Counted from the first letter of the stretch, positions 36,148-44,655 are shown. The stretch is 64,000 nucleotides of DNA from Lachnospiraceae bacterium NC2004 (GCA_000621905.1 JHXB01000011.1:1-64000), one strand, 5' to 3'. Numbers and translations: made by a program. Notes: generated by a model not told the origin, from the sequence alone.

Positions 36148-36243
36148 CGTAGCGTTAAGCAAACGTGCCTGTGACACGTTTGTAGCGGAGAAATGCGAAG
36201 CTATGCTGAGCATTCCGCTCGTTAGAGCGGGATGATTACTTGG
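36148..36243. other. 96-bp structured insert between the rpsI-end repeats
   Basis: This segment is not related to rpsI. It contains the arms AAACGTG/CACGTTT (36160-36178) and CCGCTC/GAGCGG around GTTA (near 36215-36230), plus an outer AGCGGA...CCGCT pairing. It ends with GATGATTACTTGGTAAT, the near reverse complement of the ATTACCAAGTAAT of the distal copy. No frame of useful length is present. It could be a small palindromic repeat or what is left of a larger element. Confidence 0.7.
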
Positions 36244-36308
36244 TAATACAAAAAAGAGCCCCAAAGGGACTCTTTTTATTACCAAGTAATTATCTCTTAG
36301 AGAACTGT
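36244..36308 (-). repeat. Proximal copy of 65-bp direct repeat, containing the true rpsI end
   Basis: Includes the rpsI 3' end with its stop (36290-36292) and the terminator GAGTCCC-ttt-GGGGCTC (36256-36272) followed by six T on the minus strand. This copy is joined to the intact rpsI gene. Confidence 0.9.
36250..36277 (-). terminator. rpsI terminator (first of two identical)
   Basis: GAGCCCC (36256-36262) and GGGACTC (36266-36272) form a 7-bp stem with a 3-nt loop and a T6 tail on the minus strand. The second copy is at 36089-36116. Confidence 0.88.
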
Positions 36309-36685
36309 GGTGCTCTACGAGCTTTCTTAAGACCGTATTTCTTACGCTCCTTCATACGAGGATCACGAGTTAAGTAACCAGCCTTCTTAAGTACAGGACG
36401 ATAATCCTGATCAGCCTCAGTTAAAGCTCTAGCGATACCATGACGAATAGCACCGGCCTGACCTGTGAATCCGCCACCCTTAACGGTAACGACGATATCG
36501 TACTTGCCGTTAGTCTTAGTAAGCTCTAATGGCTGACGAACGATAATCTTTAAGGTCTCAAGTCCAAGATACTCATCAATATCTCTCTTGTTAATTGTAA
36601 TCTTACCACTGCCACCCGGGATTAAGTAAACACGAGCGACGCTATTCTTTCTTCTACCTGTTCCGTAGTACTTCTCACTTGCCAC
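36290..36685 (-). CDS. rpsI: 30S ribosomal protein uS9
   Basis: uS9 sits in the 30S head, and its C-terminal tail reaches the P-site tRNA. The 131-residue protein has [12 protein letters not shown] at the start, the central [19 protein letters not shown] and the [10 protein letters not shown] tail with the terminal Lys-Arg that contacts tRNA. It starts at GTG (36685) with AGGAGGAAG upstream. It is the second gene after rplM. Its 3' end is duplicated downstream (see 36083-36147), yet the reading frame is intact. Confidence 0.98.
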   Translation of the reverse strand: MASEKYYGTGRRKNSVARVYLIPGGSGKITINKRDIDEYLGLETLKIIVRQPLELTKTNGKYDIVVTVKGGGFTGQAGAIRHGIARALTEADQDYRPVLKKAGYLTRDPRMKERKKYGLKKARRAPQFSKR

Positions 36686-36702
36686 GATAACTTCCTCCTT
36701 TA

Positions 36703-37137
36703 TTAATACTTAATCTCAAGCTCTTTAGGCTGCTGTGCCTGCTGCTTATGCTCAGGTCCAGCGTACACATGAAGCTTCTTAATCATCTGACGACCAAGAG
36801 GTCCTTTAGGAAGCATACCCTTGATTGCAAGATATAAAACATCCTCAGGCTTCTTAGCAAGCTTCTCTTTTAATGTCTGCTCCTTCATGCCTCCAACATA
36901 ACCTGAATAATGACGATAAATCTTCTGATCCATCTTCTTACCGGTTACCTTAATCTGGTCAGCATTAACGATTACTACGTAATCACCTGTATCAATATGT
37001 GGGGTAAATGTTGGCTTGTTCTTACCTCTAAGAATAGAAGCAACCTCAGATGCCAAACGTCCCAATGTATGTCCTGTAGCATCAACTACATACCACTGTC
37101 TCTCAACTGTTGATGGACTAGCCATATAACTCTTCAT
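36703..37137 (-). CDS. rplM: 50S ribosomal protein uL13
   Basis: uL13 is an early assembly protein of the 50S subunit. The 144-residue protein has [19 protein letters not shown], the [10 protein letters not shown] segment and [12 protein letters not shown], all typical. The ATG at 37137 has AAGGAGG 8 nt upstream; the in-frame extension upstream (10 codons) includes that site and is not coding. It has a strong promoter with a leader of about 130 nt, likely regulatory. Confidence 0.98.
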   Translation of the reverse strand: MKSYMASPSTVERQWYVVDATGHTLGRLASEVASILRGKNKPTFTPHIDTGDYVVIVNADQIKVTGKKMDQKIYRHYSGYVGGMKEQTLKEKLAKKPEDVLYLAIKGMLPKGPLGRQMIKKLHVYAGPEHKQQAQQPKELEIKY

Positions 37138-37268
37138 GAGTCGTTCCTCCTTAAAAAATCTTATCAAATGATATCAACCTCAAATGTCCGAAAAAGGCTA
37201 ATACCTGTAAATGCAAGCATAATCGTACTTAACGGGGCTATGTTATGCACAAATACGCACTGTCACAG
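37138..37268 (-). promoter_or_regulatory. Leader of rplM-rpsI mRNA, candidate L13-type leader
   Basis: Between the predicted start of transcription and the ribosome binding site is a leader of about 130 nt. On the minus strand GCATAA and TTATGC (around 37215-37242) can pair around a purine-rich loop. Firmicutes rplM operons are known to have a leader bound by L13; whether this one matches that consensus was not computed. Confidence 0.5.
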
Positions 37269-37274
37269 TTAGAT

Positions 37275-37303
37275 ATTATATTACAATGCTCACTCTATGT
37301 CAA
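37275..37303 (-). promoter_or_regulatory. rplM-rpsI promoter, perfect consensus
   Basis: On the minus strand TTGACA (37298-37303), exactly 17 nt, TATAAT (37275-37280). It lies just after the truA stop, making rplM-rpsI independent of truA. Confidence 0.92.
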
Positions 37304-37320
37304 CAAGAAATTCAATGAAT

Positions 37321-38076
37321 TCAAGCATTTTCTTTATCAGCCGGGTACTCTATACCTATCAATGTCAATCCGCACGCAGGTGCCTTAGGTCCTGCAATCT
37401 GCCTGTCAGTCGCCTCAAGGATAGTCTTCACTCTGTCGGGCTCATAAAGTCCTGTTCCAACTCTCCCCAAAGTTCCGGCTATTATTCTAACCATATTGTA
37501 AAGGAAGCCGTTACCGGTAACTCTAAAGATTACCTCATCACCTTCCCTGTGGACCTTAAGATCGTATATCTCTCTTACCGTTGTGAGCTGCTGACCTTTA
37601 GTTGAACAAAAGCTTTTAAAGTCATGCTCTCCTATCAGATAATTGGCAGCCTCCTGCATTCGTTCAACATCCATCGGATAATACACAAAATAAGTATAAA
37701 GTCTTCTAGTCGGGTCAGGAAACTTCCTATTAAGATATCTGTATTCGTAAGTCTTAATCGTATCCTGATACCTTGGATGCCAATCATCAGGTACCGAATC
37801 AGATTTCTGGATTCTTATATCGTCAGGCAAACGCTGATTTAATGCGTAGCTGAACTTCTCCGCCGGAATCCTGCTATTTGTATCGAACACGGCAACATTT
37901 CCTAAAGCGTGCACGCCCGAATCAGTACGGCTCGCTCCTATAACTGCAATCTCTTCGTTGCAAAGCTTCGTTAAAGCCTGGTTTATAACCTCTTCTATCG
38001 TTATTCCATTGTCCTGAATCTGCCACCCACAGTAATTGGTACCGTCGTAGGCAATAATCAAACGTACTCTTTGCAT
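37321..38076 (-). CDS. truA: tRNA pseudouridine(38-40) synthase TruA
   Basis: TruA makes pseudouridine at positions 38-40 in the anticodon stem of tRNAs. The 251-residue protein shows IAYDGTNYCGWQIQ at the N-terminus and the catalytic aspartate in GASRTDSGVHALGNVAVF (about residue 53). FRVTGNGFLYNMVRIIAGTL in the C-terminal domain is also typical. It begins 1 nt after ecfT and is the last gene before rplM, the usual Firmicutes order. Confidence 0.96.
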   Translation of the reverse strand: MQRVRLIIAYDGTNYCGWQIQDNGITIEEVINQALTKLCNEEIAVIGASRTDSGVHALGNVAVFDTNSRIPAEKFSYALNQRLPDDIRIQKSDSVPDDWHPRYQDTIKTYEYRYLNRKFPDPTRRLYTYFVYYPMDVERMQEAANYLIGEHDFKSFCSTKGQQLTTVREIYDLKVHREGDEVIFRVTGNGFLYNMVRIIAGTLGRVGTGLYEPDRVKTILEATDRQIAGPKAPACGLTLIGIEYPADKENA

Positions 38077-38077
38077 T

Positions 38078-38902
38078 TTAAATACCTATCTTTAATTTAC
38101 CTATAACTATCCTAAGCCCTATCATTCCAGCAAAATATATTAACAATACCATATAACCTACTACATCTCTTCCGGCGTATTTAAGCGGATAAAGCTTAGT
38201 CCTTCCTTCCCCGCCGCGATAACATCTCGCCTCCATGGCAAGTGCCAAATCGTTGGCTCTCTTGATTGCCGCAACTAGAAGTGGAATAAGGATTGGCGCC
38301 ATAGCCTTGGCTCTCTTTATAACATTTCCCTCGTTAAAAGTGGCACATCTTGCTTCCTGCGCCTTCATAATCCTGTCAAGCTCCTCAGTGAGAATGGGAA
38401 TAAACCTTAAGGCAATGGACATCATCATCGCAAATTCATGTACCGGCACCTTAAAAGCGTTAAGGAATTTAAAACCTCTCTCGATTCCGTCAGTAAGTTC
38501 TGCCGGCTTAGTCGTATAGGTCAGTATCGACGAGCCAATTACGAGTTCAGCAAGTCTTATACCCAAAAACAGCGCATTCTTTATACCCTCTGTAGTTATT
38601 ATAAGCGGCTTCTTGTCAATTAGAACGGTTCCAGTTCTCGTAAACAAAAGACTCATAACACAAGTAAATAAAAGAAGCAAAAGCACAGGCTTTAGGCCCT
38701 TAAATATGTATCTTATAGGTACTTTAGACAGTATTATCACTATCACAAGAAACAGCGTTGCTCCTGAATATGTTATAATACTTCGTTTTATAAAAAGACT
38801 TATTATAAAGACAAATGTAGCCAGTAGCTTAACCCTCGGGTCAAGCTTATGAATCACCGAATCCGTACCGTAATACTGTCCTATTGTTATATCTCTTATC
38901 AT
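38078..38902 (-). CDS. ecfT: ECF transporter transmembrane protein EcfT
   Basis: EcfT is the scaffold that couples the ATPases to substrate-binding S proteins of vitamin and metal importers. The 274-residue protein has about five transmembrane helices, and the two coupling motifs are visible: KAQEARCATF (about 184-193) and AMEARCYRGG (about 221-230), both of the A-R-x type. No S component gene is near, as expected for a shared (group II) module. It lies 19 nt after ecfA and overlaps the truA start region. Confidence 0.94.
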   Translation of the reverse strand: MIRDITIGQYYGTDSVIHKLDPRVKLLATFVFIISLFIKRSIITYSGATLFLVIVIILSKVPIRYIFKGLKPVLLLLLFTCVMSLLFTRTGTVLIDKKPLIITTEGIKNALFLGIRLAELVIGSSILTYTTKPAELTDGIERGFKFLNAFKVPVHEFAMMMSIALRFIPILTEELDRIMKAQEARCATFNEGNVIKRAKAMAPILIPLLVAAIKRANDLALAMEARCYRGGEGRTKLYPLKYAGRDVVGYMVLLIYFAGMIGLRIVIGKLKIGI

Positions 38903-38921
38903 AAATAATCACTCTAATCTA

Positions 38922-40712
38922 TTATGCAAACCATCCCTTGATCTGCTCTACAGTTTCATTGGCGTCTATAATATATGGATTAATCTTGTAGCCCAACTTA
39001 GCTAATCGACTCATAAAATCGCTTACATTAGGAACATCTAATCCCATGCGCTTCAAATCATCGACATTTTGAAATACTCGCCTAGGCACATCGTCATACT
39101 CGATTATTCCGTCATTTACCACGATTAGCCTGTCTGCATATCTTGCAACATCATCCATACTGTGTGAAACCATAATTACAGTAATCCCTCTCTCTTTATG
39201 GATGCTGTCAATAAGCTCTAATATATCATCGCGCCCCTTAGGATCAAGCCCTGCCGTCGGCTCATCAAGAATAATATAATCAGGCTCCATGGCAAGAACC
39301 CCGGCTAGACACACTCTTCTTTTTTGACCACCTGACATCTCCAAAGGCGACATATCATAGCACTCATCAGAAAGACCTACAGCCTTAATTGCTTTAAATG
39401 TATTACTGTCAACTTTTAGGTTATCCCACCCTAAGTTCTTTGGACCAAATGCAACATCTTCAACAACTGTATTTGCAAACAACTGATGCTCAGGGTACTG
39501 AAACGACATTCCTACCTTACTTCTAAGAAACTTTAACGAGTAGCCTTCCTCGGAAATATCCTGACCGTTAAAATATATAACACCAGATGTTGGCTTTAAC
39601 AATCCGTTAAGCATCTGGATAAGCGTCGACTTACCTGAACCGGTATGTCCGACTACACCGATAAATTCTCCCTTGATTATAGTAAGATTAGCGTCAATAA
39701 CTGCATTTTTCTCATAAACGGTTCCCTCGCCATATGTATATCCTACATGATCAAGTATAATAGACGATTTACCGTTAATCTCATCTAAAGTGGGACTGAC
39801 ATAAGGCTTAACTTCATCAGGCGCCTTGAAGCGAGAGTTAATCGCGTCTTTTGATATTCCCATCGATACTATAAGCTTGTCGAGATTATCTACAAGCTCA
39901 GCGTTATCAAGAACCGTTCGCTCAACAGGTAACCCCGCATTTGCCAATTCATTGGCCATACTCGTTGCAAACGGAACATCCAATCCAATACTCTTAAGCT
40001 TATCTACATTAGAATAAACATCCCTAGGAGTACCGCTTAAAACAACCTTACCTTTATCCATAACTATGATTCTGTCAGCGCTAACAGTCTCTTCCATATT
40101 GTGAGTTATAAGAAGAATGGTAATGCCTTTATTCTCATTAAGCCACTTAATCGTCTTAACAACGTCTTCCCTGCCCTTAGGATCGAGCATCGCAGTAGGC
40201 TCATCAAGAACTATGCACTTAGGCTCCATCGCAAGTACACCTGCAATAGCTACTCTTTGCTTCTGACCGCCTGAAAGTCTGCTCGGGTTATCTAGCCTTC
40301 TATGCTCCATTTTAACATACTCTAGAGCACCATCCACCCTACTTCTAATCTCTTCTGTAGGCACACCAAGATTCTCGGGTCCAAATGCGACATCCTCTTC
40401 AACAACAGACGAAATAATCTGATTATCCGGATTTTGAAAAACCATCCCCGCTCTCTGTCTTATCTCAAAAAGCCTATCCAAATCATGAGTATTGATGTCA
40501 TCTACATACATCTCTCCCTCACCAGGTGAGAATATTGCATTGACATGTTTGGCAAATGTGGACTTCCCGGAACCATTGTGCCCCAATATCGCCACAAACT
40601 CACCCTTCTTAATGGTAACATTTACCTTATCAAGAGCAGTCTCAATCTCTGAAACATTGCCGTTTTCATCTCTTCTTATATATTCAAATGTTATGTTCTT
40701 GGCTTTAATCAT
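38922..40712 (-). CDS. Fused ECF transporter ATPase (EcfA1-EcfA2)
   Basis: A single 596-residue chain with two complete ABC ATPase domains; Firmicutes normally encode EcfA1 and EcfA2 as two genes here. Domain one has Walker A GHNGSGKST (about 44-52), signature LSGGQKQR (146-153) and Walker B IVLDEP (167-172). Domain two has GHTGSGKST (355-363), MSGGQKRR (459-466) and IILDEP (480-485). Each half ends with the RMGLDVP or SIGLDVP-type C-terminal motif, so both C-terminal dimerisation domains are kept and joined by a roughly 60-residue linker (about 250-315). The ATG at 40712 follows GGAG; an upstream in-frame ATG lies in the rplQ terminator and is rejected. Confidence 0.93.
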   Translation of the reverse strand: MIKAKNITFEYIRRDENGNVSEIETALDKVNVTIKKGEFVAILGHNGSGKSTFAKHVNAIFSPGEGEMYVDDINTHDLDRLFEIRQRAGMVFQNPDNQIISSVVEEDVAFGPENLGVPTEEIRSRVDGALEYVKMEHRRLDNPSRLSGGQKQRVAIAGVLAMEPKCIVLDEPTAMLDPKGREDVVKTIKWLNENKGITILLITHNMEETVSADRIIVMDKGKVVLSGTPRDVYSNVDKLKSIGLDVPFATSMANELANAGLPVERTVLDNAELVDNLDKLIVSMGISKDAINSRFKAPDEVKPYVSPTLDEINGKSSIILDHVGYTYGEGTVYEKNAVIDANLTIIKGEFIGVVGHTGSGKSTLIQMLNGLLKPTSGVIYFNGQDISEEGYSLKFLRSKVGMSFQYPEHQLFANTVVEDVAFGPKNLGWDNLKVDSNTFKAIKAVGLSDECYDMSPLEMSGGQKRRVCLAGVLAMEPDYIILDEPTAGLDPKGRDDILELIDSIHKERGITVIMVSHSMDDVARYADRLIVVNDGIIEYDDVPRRVFQNVDDLKRMGLDVPNVSDFMSRLAKLGYKINPYIIDANETVEQIKGWFA

Positions 40713-40726
40713 AGCATGTTCTCCAA

Positions 40727-40753
40727 AAAAAGCGCCACACATAAGTGCGGCGC
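40727..40753 (-). terminator. Terminator after rplQ (end of alpha operon)
   Basis: On the minus strand GCGCCGCAC pairs with GTGTGGCGC (40732-40740 and 40745-40753, one wobble) around TTAT and is followed by seven T. The ecfA binding site begins right after the T run, so ecfA may depend on readthrough. Confidence 0.88.
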
Positions 40754-40765
40754 CCTAAATCTTAA

Positions 40766-41302
40766 TTAAATGAACTCAATGATGACTTCCATTGCAGCAT
40801 CACCCTTACGCTGACCTACCTTAACGATACGAGTGTATCCACCCTTACGATCTGCGTACTTAACTGCATACTCATCAAAAAGCTTCTGAGTCAAGTCAAC
40901 CTTCTTAGTAGCTGCCTTACGACCCTGTGCCTCCTCAGGTACTTCAGTTACAGGATAAAGAACCTTAAGCATCTGACGTCTAGCATGAAGTCTTGAAGGC
41001 TGATCCTTCTTGATTTCCTTAGAAACTGTTGTGTACTCAGTTACCATCTTGCCTTCAACTTCCTTCTTAACGCGCTTACCGTCTTTGTCCTTTACAGGAA
41101 CCTTAGCATCAACGGTTACTGTATCGAAGTTGTCCTTCTCCTTGATAGCTAATGTTACAAGTCCTTCAGCAATCTTTCTGATCTCCTTAGCCTTAGCCTC
41201 GGTTGTCTTAATCTTGCCGTTGTAAATCAACTGTGTTACCTGATTTCTTAAAAGCGCCTTTCTCTGTGACGCTGTTCTGCTAAGCTTTCTATATTTAGCC
41301 AT
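40766..41302 (-). CDS. rplQ: 50S ribosomal protein bL17 with insertion
   Basis: bL17 lies near the exit tunnel on the 50S surface. The usual length is 113-130 residues; this one has 178. The conserved start YRKLSRTASQRKALLRN and the C-terminal GGYTRIVKVGQRKGDAAM are normal. The extra part lies mostly between about residues 57 and 101 and is a Lys/Asp/Glu-rich stretch (KVPVKDKDGKRVKKE and onwards). The insertion keeps the frame and is probably a lineage feature of lachnospires. It is last in the alpha operon after rpoA. Confidence 0.96.
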   Translation of the reverse strand: MAKYRKLSRTASQRKALLRNQVTQLIYNGKIKTTEAKAKEIRKIAEGLVTLAIKEKDNFDTVTVDAKVPVKDKDGKRVKKEVEGKMVTEYTTVSKEIKKDQPSRLHARRQMLKVLYPVTEVPEEAQGRKAATKKVDLTQKLFDEYAVKYADRKGGYTRIVKVGQRKGDAAMEVIIEFI

Positions 41303-41382
41303 AGAAATGTCCTCCTATCTATATACACTTACATGTGTATCTTCACTATGCTTACTATTATTCGGCTTTAGTGGAATAATTA

Positions 41383-42372
41383 TTAAATATCTGTACGGAA
41401 GGATAATCCTAACTCTTTTAACTTCTCGATAACCTCTTCAAGAGACTTGCGACCGAGATTACGAACCTTCATCATCTCGTCTGAAGTCTTGTTGGTCAGT
41501 TCCTCAACCGTATTAATACCTGCTCTCTTAAGACAGTTATATGAACGTACAGAGAGTTCCAAATCATCAATGCTTAACTGAAGATTCTTCTCAACTCCAT
41601 CCTCTTCCTGCTCTGCCATAATCTCTGCCTGCTTAGCATTCTCTGACAAATCAATGAACAGATTCAAATGCTCAGACATAACCTTAGCTGCTAAACTAAC
41701 AGCCTCATCTGGAGCTAAAGTACCATTAGTAAATACATCAAGTGTAAGCTTGTCATAATCTGTAACCTGTCCTACACGAGTGTTCTCAACCTTAAGGTTA
41801 ACTCTCTCAACAGGTGTATAGATAGAATCAACTGCGATAGCATCTACAGATAACTCACCAAGCTTATTCTTGTCTGCTCCGACATATCCTCTACCCTTAG
41901 TTATGGTAAGTTCCATGTCTAATTTAGCATCAGCTCCGCTTAGATTAGCAATAACAAGATCTGGATTCAAAATCTCGATCTCACTGTCTACGCTAATATC
42001 ACCAGCAGTGACAACACCCTCGCCTTCCATCTCGATATACGCGATCTTAGGCTCATATGAAGCACTGTTATTCTTGATCTCAAGCGACTTGATATTCATA
42101 ATGATCTCAGTAACATCTTCCTTAACACCCGGAATTGATGAGAATTCATGGAGAACTCCCTTAATTCTTACTGAGCTCACTGCCGATCCCGGAAGTGAGG
42201 AAAGCATAATTCTTCTAAGAGAATTACCAAGTGTGGTACCAAAACCTCTCTCTAAAGGCTCAACTACGAAACGACCGAATCTCTCATCGTCAGAAATCTC
42301 AGCTACCTTAATCTGTGGAGAGCGGAATTCAAATCTCTCTTTCTTGCTTACTACTTCTTCATTACTACTCAT
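41383..42372 (-). CDS. rpoA: RNA polymerase alpha subunit
   Basis: Alpha nucleates polymerase assembly (N-terminal domain) and contacts UP elements and activators (C-terminal domain). The 329-residue protein has [21 protein letters not shown] (about 40-60), [12 protein letters not shown], and the C-terminal helix-hairpin-helix unit from about 262 on ([33 protein letters not shown]). It is slightly longer than the 314-residue Bacillus form. It lies 46 nt after rpsD and 80 nt before rplQ. Confidence 0.98.
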   Translation of the reverse strand: MSSNEEVVSKKERFEFRSPQIKVAEISDDERFGRFVVEPLERGFGTTLGNSLRRIMLSSLPGSAVSSVRIKGVLHEFSSIPGVKEDVTEIIMNIKSLEIKNNSASYEPKIAYIEMEGEGVVTAGDISVDSEIEILNPDLVIANLSGADAKLDMELTITKGRGYVGADKNKLGELSVDAIAVDSIYTPVERVNLKVENTRVGQVTDYDKLTLDVFTNGTLAPDEAVSLAAKVMSEHLNLFIDLSENAKQAEIMAEQEEDGVEKNLQLSIDDLELSVRSYNCLKRAGINTVEELTNKTSDEMMKVRNLGRKSLEEVIEKLKELGLSFRTDI

Positions 42373-42418
42373 GTAAAACCTCCTTTAGTGTGGTTACCAT
42401 GATACATCAAGTCACGGA

Positions 42419-43012
42419 TTATTTAGAATACAACTCGACGATCAATGTCTCGTTAACAGGTACATCGATCTGATCACGCTGTGGAAGCTCTTTAACAGTA
42501 CCCTTAAGGTTCTCTGTATCAGCCTCTAACCAATCAGGAACGATACGTCTGCTTGTTGACTCTAAAATATCCTTATATCTCTGAGAGCCCTTCTTGGTCT
42601 CTCTGATTTCGATAACATCGCCAGCCTTAACAAGGTATGAAGGGATGTTAACTAACTTACCATTAACTGTAAGCTGCTTATGATCAACAATCTGACGAGC
42701 CTCTCTACGAGTACGAGCAAAACCTAAACGGAATACTACGTTATCTAAACGAGACTCTAACATAATCATAAGGTTAGGACCTGTAAGTCCTCTCTGACGC
42801 TCAGCCTTAGCATAGTAGTTACGGAAAGGCTTCTCTAAAACACCGTAGATGAATTTAGCCTTCTGCTTCTCTCTAAGCTGAAGTCCGTACTCACTAACCT
42901 TACGGTTGCTACGGGTTAACTTTCTTCTTGATTTTTTATTAATTCCTAAATATACCGGGTCCATCTGTAAGGATCTGCATCTCTTAAGGACCGGAGTTCT
43001 ATCTACTGCCAT
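42419..43012 (-). CDS. rpsD: 30S ribosomal protein uS4
   Basis: uS4 starts 30S assembly at the five-way junction of 16S rRNA and controls fidelity. The 197-residue protein has the S4 RNA-binding domain (about residues 88-150, [21 protein letters not shown]) and the expected C-terminus ELYSK. Unlike in Bacillus, rpsD is inside the alpha operon here. The N-terminal part has no Cys4 zinc motif, so it is the zinc-free form. Confidence 0.98.
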   Translation of the reverse strand: MAVDRTPVLKRCRSLQMDPVYLGINKKSRRKLTRSNRKVSEYGLQLREKQKAKFIYGVLEKPFRNYYAKAERQRGLTGPNLMIMLESRLDNVVFRLGFARTRREARQIVDHKQLTVNGKLVNIPSYLVKAGDVIEIRETKKGSQRYKDILESTSRRIVPDWLEADTENLKGTVKELPQRDQIDVPVNETLIVELYSK

Positions 43013-43031
43013 TGATCTCTTACCTCCTTAA

Positions 43032-43427
43032 TTAGACTCTTCTACGCTTTGGTGGACGGCATCCGTTATGTGGAACAGGAGTTACGTCCTGAATAGAAAG
43101 AACATTGATACCGCATGCTGAAAGAGCACGGATAGCTGCCTCTCTACCTGAACCAGGTCCCTTAACGAATACATCTACCTCTGACAAACCGTGAATAGTA
43201 GCTGCCTTAGCTGCAGTCTCTGCTGCCATCTGAGCAGCATAAGGGGTTGATTTCTTAGATCCCTTGAAACCAAGACCACCGGCACTTGCCCATGAAAGAG
43301 CGTTGCCTTCTGCATCTGTTAATGTAACAATTGTATTATTGAAAGATGACTGAATGTGTGCCTGTCCTTTAGTGACATTCTTCTTAACACGCTTCTTACT
43401 CGTCTTTCTATCAACTTTCTTAGCCAT
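43032..43427 (-). CDS. rpsK: 30S ribosomal protein uS11
   Basis: uS11 forms the platform of the 30S subunit near the mRNA exit. The 131-residue protein has [18 protein letters not shown], the glycine-rich [13 protein letters not shown] and the C-terminal [18 protein letters not shown]. It lies 19 nt before rpsD and 31 nt after rpsM. All diagnostic segments and the length are normal. Confidence 0.98.
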   Translation of the reverse strand: MAKKVDRKTSKKRVKKNVTKGQAHIQSSFNNTIVTLTDAEGNALSWASAGGLGFKGSKKSTPYAAQMAAETAAKAATIHGLSEVDVFVKGPGSGREAAIRALSACGINVLSIQDVTPVPHNGCRPPKRRRV

Positions 43428-43458
43428 TAAATGAAACCTCCTAAGTTATCTTGTATGA

Positions 43459-43827
43459 TTACTTCTTCTTATTAGCTACGGTTCTCTTAGGACCCTTACG
43501 AGTTCTAGCGTTGGTCTTAGTCTTCTGACCACGTACCGGCAATCCCTTTCTATGACGGATTCCACGGTAACAACCGATCTCCTGAAGACGCTTAATGTTT
43601 AAAGCAACTTCACGACGTAAGTCACCCTCAACAACCTGTGTCTCGCCGATAACCTCAGCAAGTCTCTTAACCTCATCATCAGTAAGGTCACGAACACGAG
43701 TGTCCGGGTTAACATTAGCATCTTTTAAAATTCTGATAGCGCTGGTTCTACCAATACCGTAGATATAGGTAAGGCCGATCTCAACGCGCTTCTCTCTAGG
43801 TAAATCTACACCTGCAATACGTGCCAT
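43459..43827 (-). CDS. rpsM: 30S ribosomal protein uS13
   Basis: uS13 in the 30S head touches P-site tRNA and the B1 bridges. The 122-residue protein opens [20 protein letters not shown] and ends in the basic [19 protein letters not shown] tail. The ATG at 43827 is used; GGAGGTG lies 9-11 nt upstream. Upstream in-frame codons (six) include that site and are not coding. It follows a 247-nt gap with hairpins. Confidence 0.97.
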   Translation of the reverse strand: MARIAGVDLPREKRVEIGLTYIYGIGRTSAIRILKDANVNPDTRVRDLTDDEVKRLAEVIGETQVVEGDLRREVALNIKRLQEIGCYRGIRHRKGLPVRGQKTKTNARTRKGPKRTVANKKK

Positions 43828-44055
43828 GTGCCTTCGCACCTCCAAATTCTAAAAAATAATTCGTTAAGCAATCAATCCAGCGTATCCGCAGTACGGTGAA
43901 ATGACATACGTGTCTCTCATGCTTATAAGTTCAATAATTATATAGTGATTAATGGTGATTCACATCTAGTAGTGATAATGTGACCACCCAGCCGCTTATC
44001 ATAATGATAAATTAGTACATACCTATTCGGTAATTCAGTATATACTTAAAACGCA
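43828..44055 (-). promoter_or_regulatory. Structured leader between rpmJ and rpsM
   Basis: About 230 nt without a reading frame, where these genes are normally about 15 nt apart. It can form GGTGATTCACAT/ATGTGACCACC (43954-43988, one bulge), the perfect TTATCAT-a-ATGATAA (43996-44010) and small GACA/TGTC and CGTA/TACG hairpins nearer the gene. In Proteobacteria a leader at this spot is bound by S4, which is encoded downstream here too. A promoter was not clearly seen. Confidence 0.45.
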
Positions 44056-44083
44056 CAAAAAACCAAGGCTTATATTAACCTTG
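44056..44083 (-). terminator. Possible weak terminator at the rpmJ stop
   Basis: On the minus strand CAAGG (44078-44082) and CCTTG (44063-44067) can pair over a loop that includes the stop codon, followed by GTTTTTT. A five-bp stem makes it weak, but it would split infA-rpmJ from the rpsM group. Confidence 0.4.
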
Positions 44084-44188
44084 TCTCTGTTTGTGCTTAG
44101 GGTTTTCGCAGATTATGCGAATCTTGCCTTTTCTTTTGATGACTTTGCATTTTTCGCAAATAGGCTTAACTGATGCTCTAACCTTCAC
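44075..44188 (-). CDS. rpmJ: 50S ribosomal protein bL36
   Basis: The 37-residue protein begins at GTG (44188) with GGAGAG upstream and reads [20 protein letters not shown] in its first 20 positions. The zinc pattern C-x2-C-x12-C-x4-H is complete, so this is the zinc-binding form. It lies 86 nt after infA, as usual, but is followed by a long gap instead of the close rpsM. Confidence 0.97.
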   Translation of the reverse strand: MKVRASVKPICEKCKVIKRKGKIRIICENPKHKQRQG

Positions 44189-44274
44189 CGCAATCTCTCC
44201 TTTCAAAAACATTCGGAAAATATTATATCATTCCTTATTATAAAATACAAGCATTTTTTGCTTGATATTTACAA

Positions 44275-44493
44275 TTATTTAGCTCTCCAAACAATACGTC
44301 CCTTAGAAAGGTCATATGGAGACATCTCTAACGTCACTGTATCTCCCGGTAATATCTTAATATAATTCATACGAAGCTTGCCACTTATGTGACCTAAGAC
44401 AATGTGTCCATTCTCAAGTTCAACCTTGAACATTGCATTAGGAAGCTTCTCTAAAACTGTACCTTCTACTTCTATAACGTCTGCCTTTGACAT
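44275..44493 (-). CDS. infA: Translation initiation factor IF-1
   Basis: IF-1 occupies the ribosomal A site during initiation. The 72-residue OB-fold protein has the normal sequence pattern: [38 protein letters not shown] and the C-terminal LSKGRIVWR. The gene normally upstream, map, is missing here. It is separated from adk by a terminator and 162 nt, so it must have its own promoter, not identified. Confidence 0.98.
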   Translation of the reverse strand: MSKADVIEVEGTVLEKLPNAMFKVELENGHIVLGHISGKLRMNYIKILPGDTVTLEMSPYDLSKGRIVWRAK

Positions 44494-44601
44494 GTTATTA
44501 CCTCCATATATTATTATGGTTATATTACTTACCTTAAGTTTCTAAATGGTTAAACCTTCAACATTAGGCTGTGCTTAAAGGAAGGAATAAAACCACAATA
44601 T

Positions 44602-44632
44602 AAAAAGCCCCCTGTCTTAAAAGGCAGGGAGC
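44602..44632 (-). terminator. Terminator after adk
   Basis: On the minus strand GCTCCCTGCC pairs with GACAGGGGGC (44607-44616 and 44623-44632, one mismatch and a wobble), followed by TTTTTA. It ends the S10-spc transcript after adk. Confidence 0.85.
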
Positions 44633-44655
44633 AATTCATCATATAATCTGAATCG

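Noticed and set aside
41870-42376. 168-residue plus-strand frame over rpoA
   Set aside because: It is antisense to rpoA, has no ribosome binding site and no recognisable sequence.
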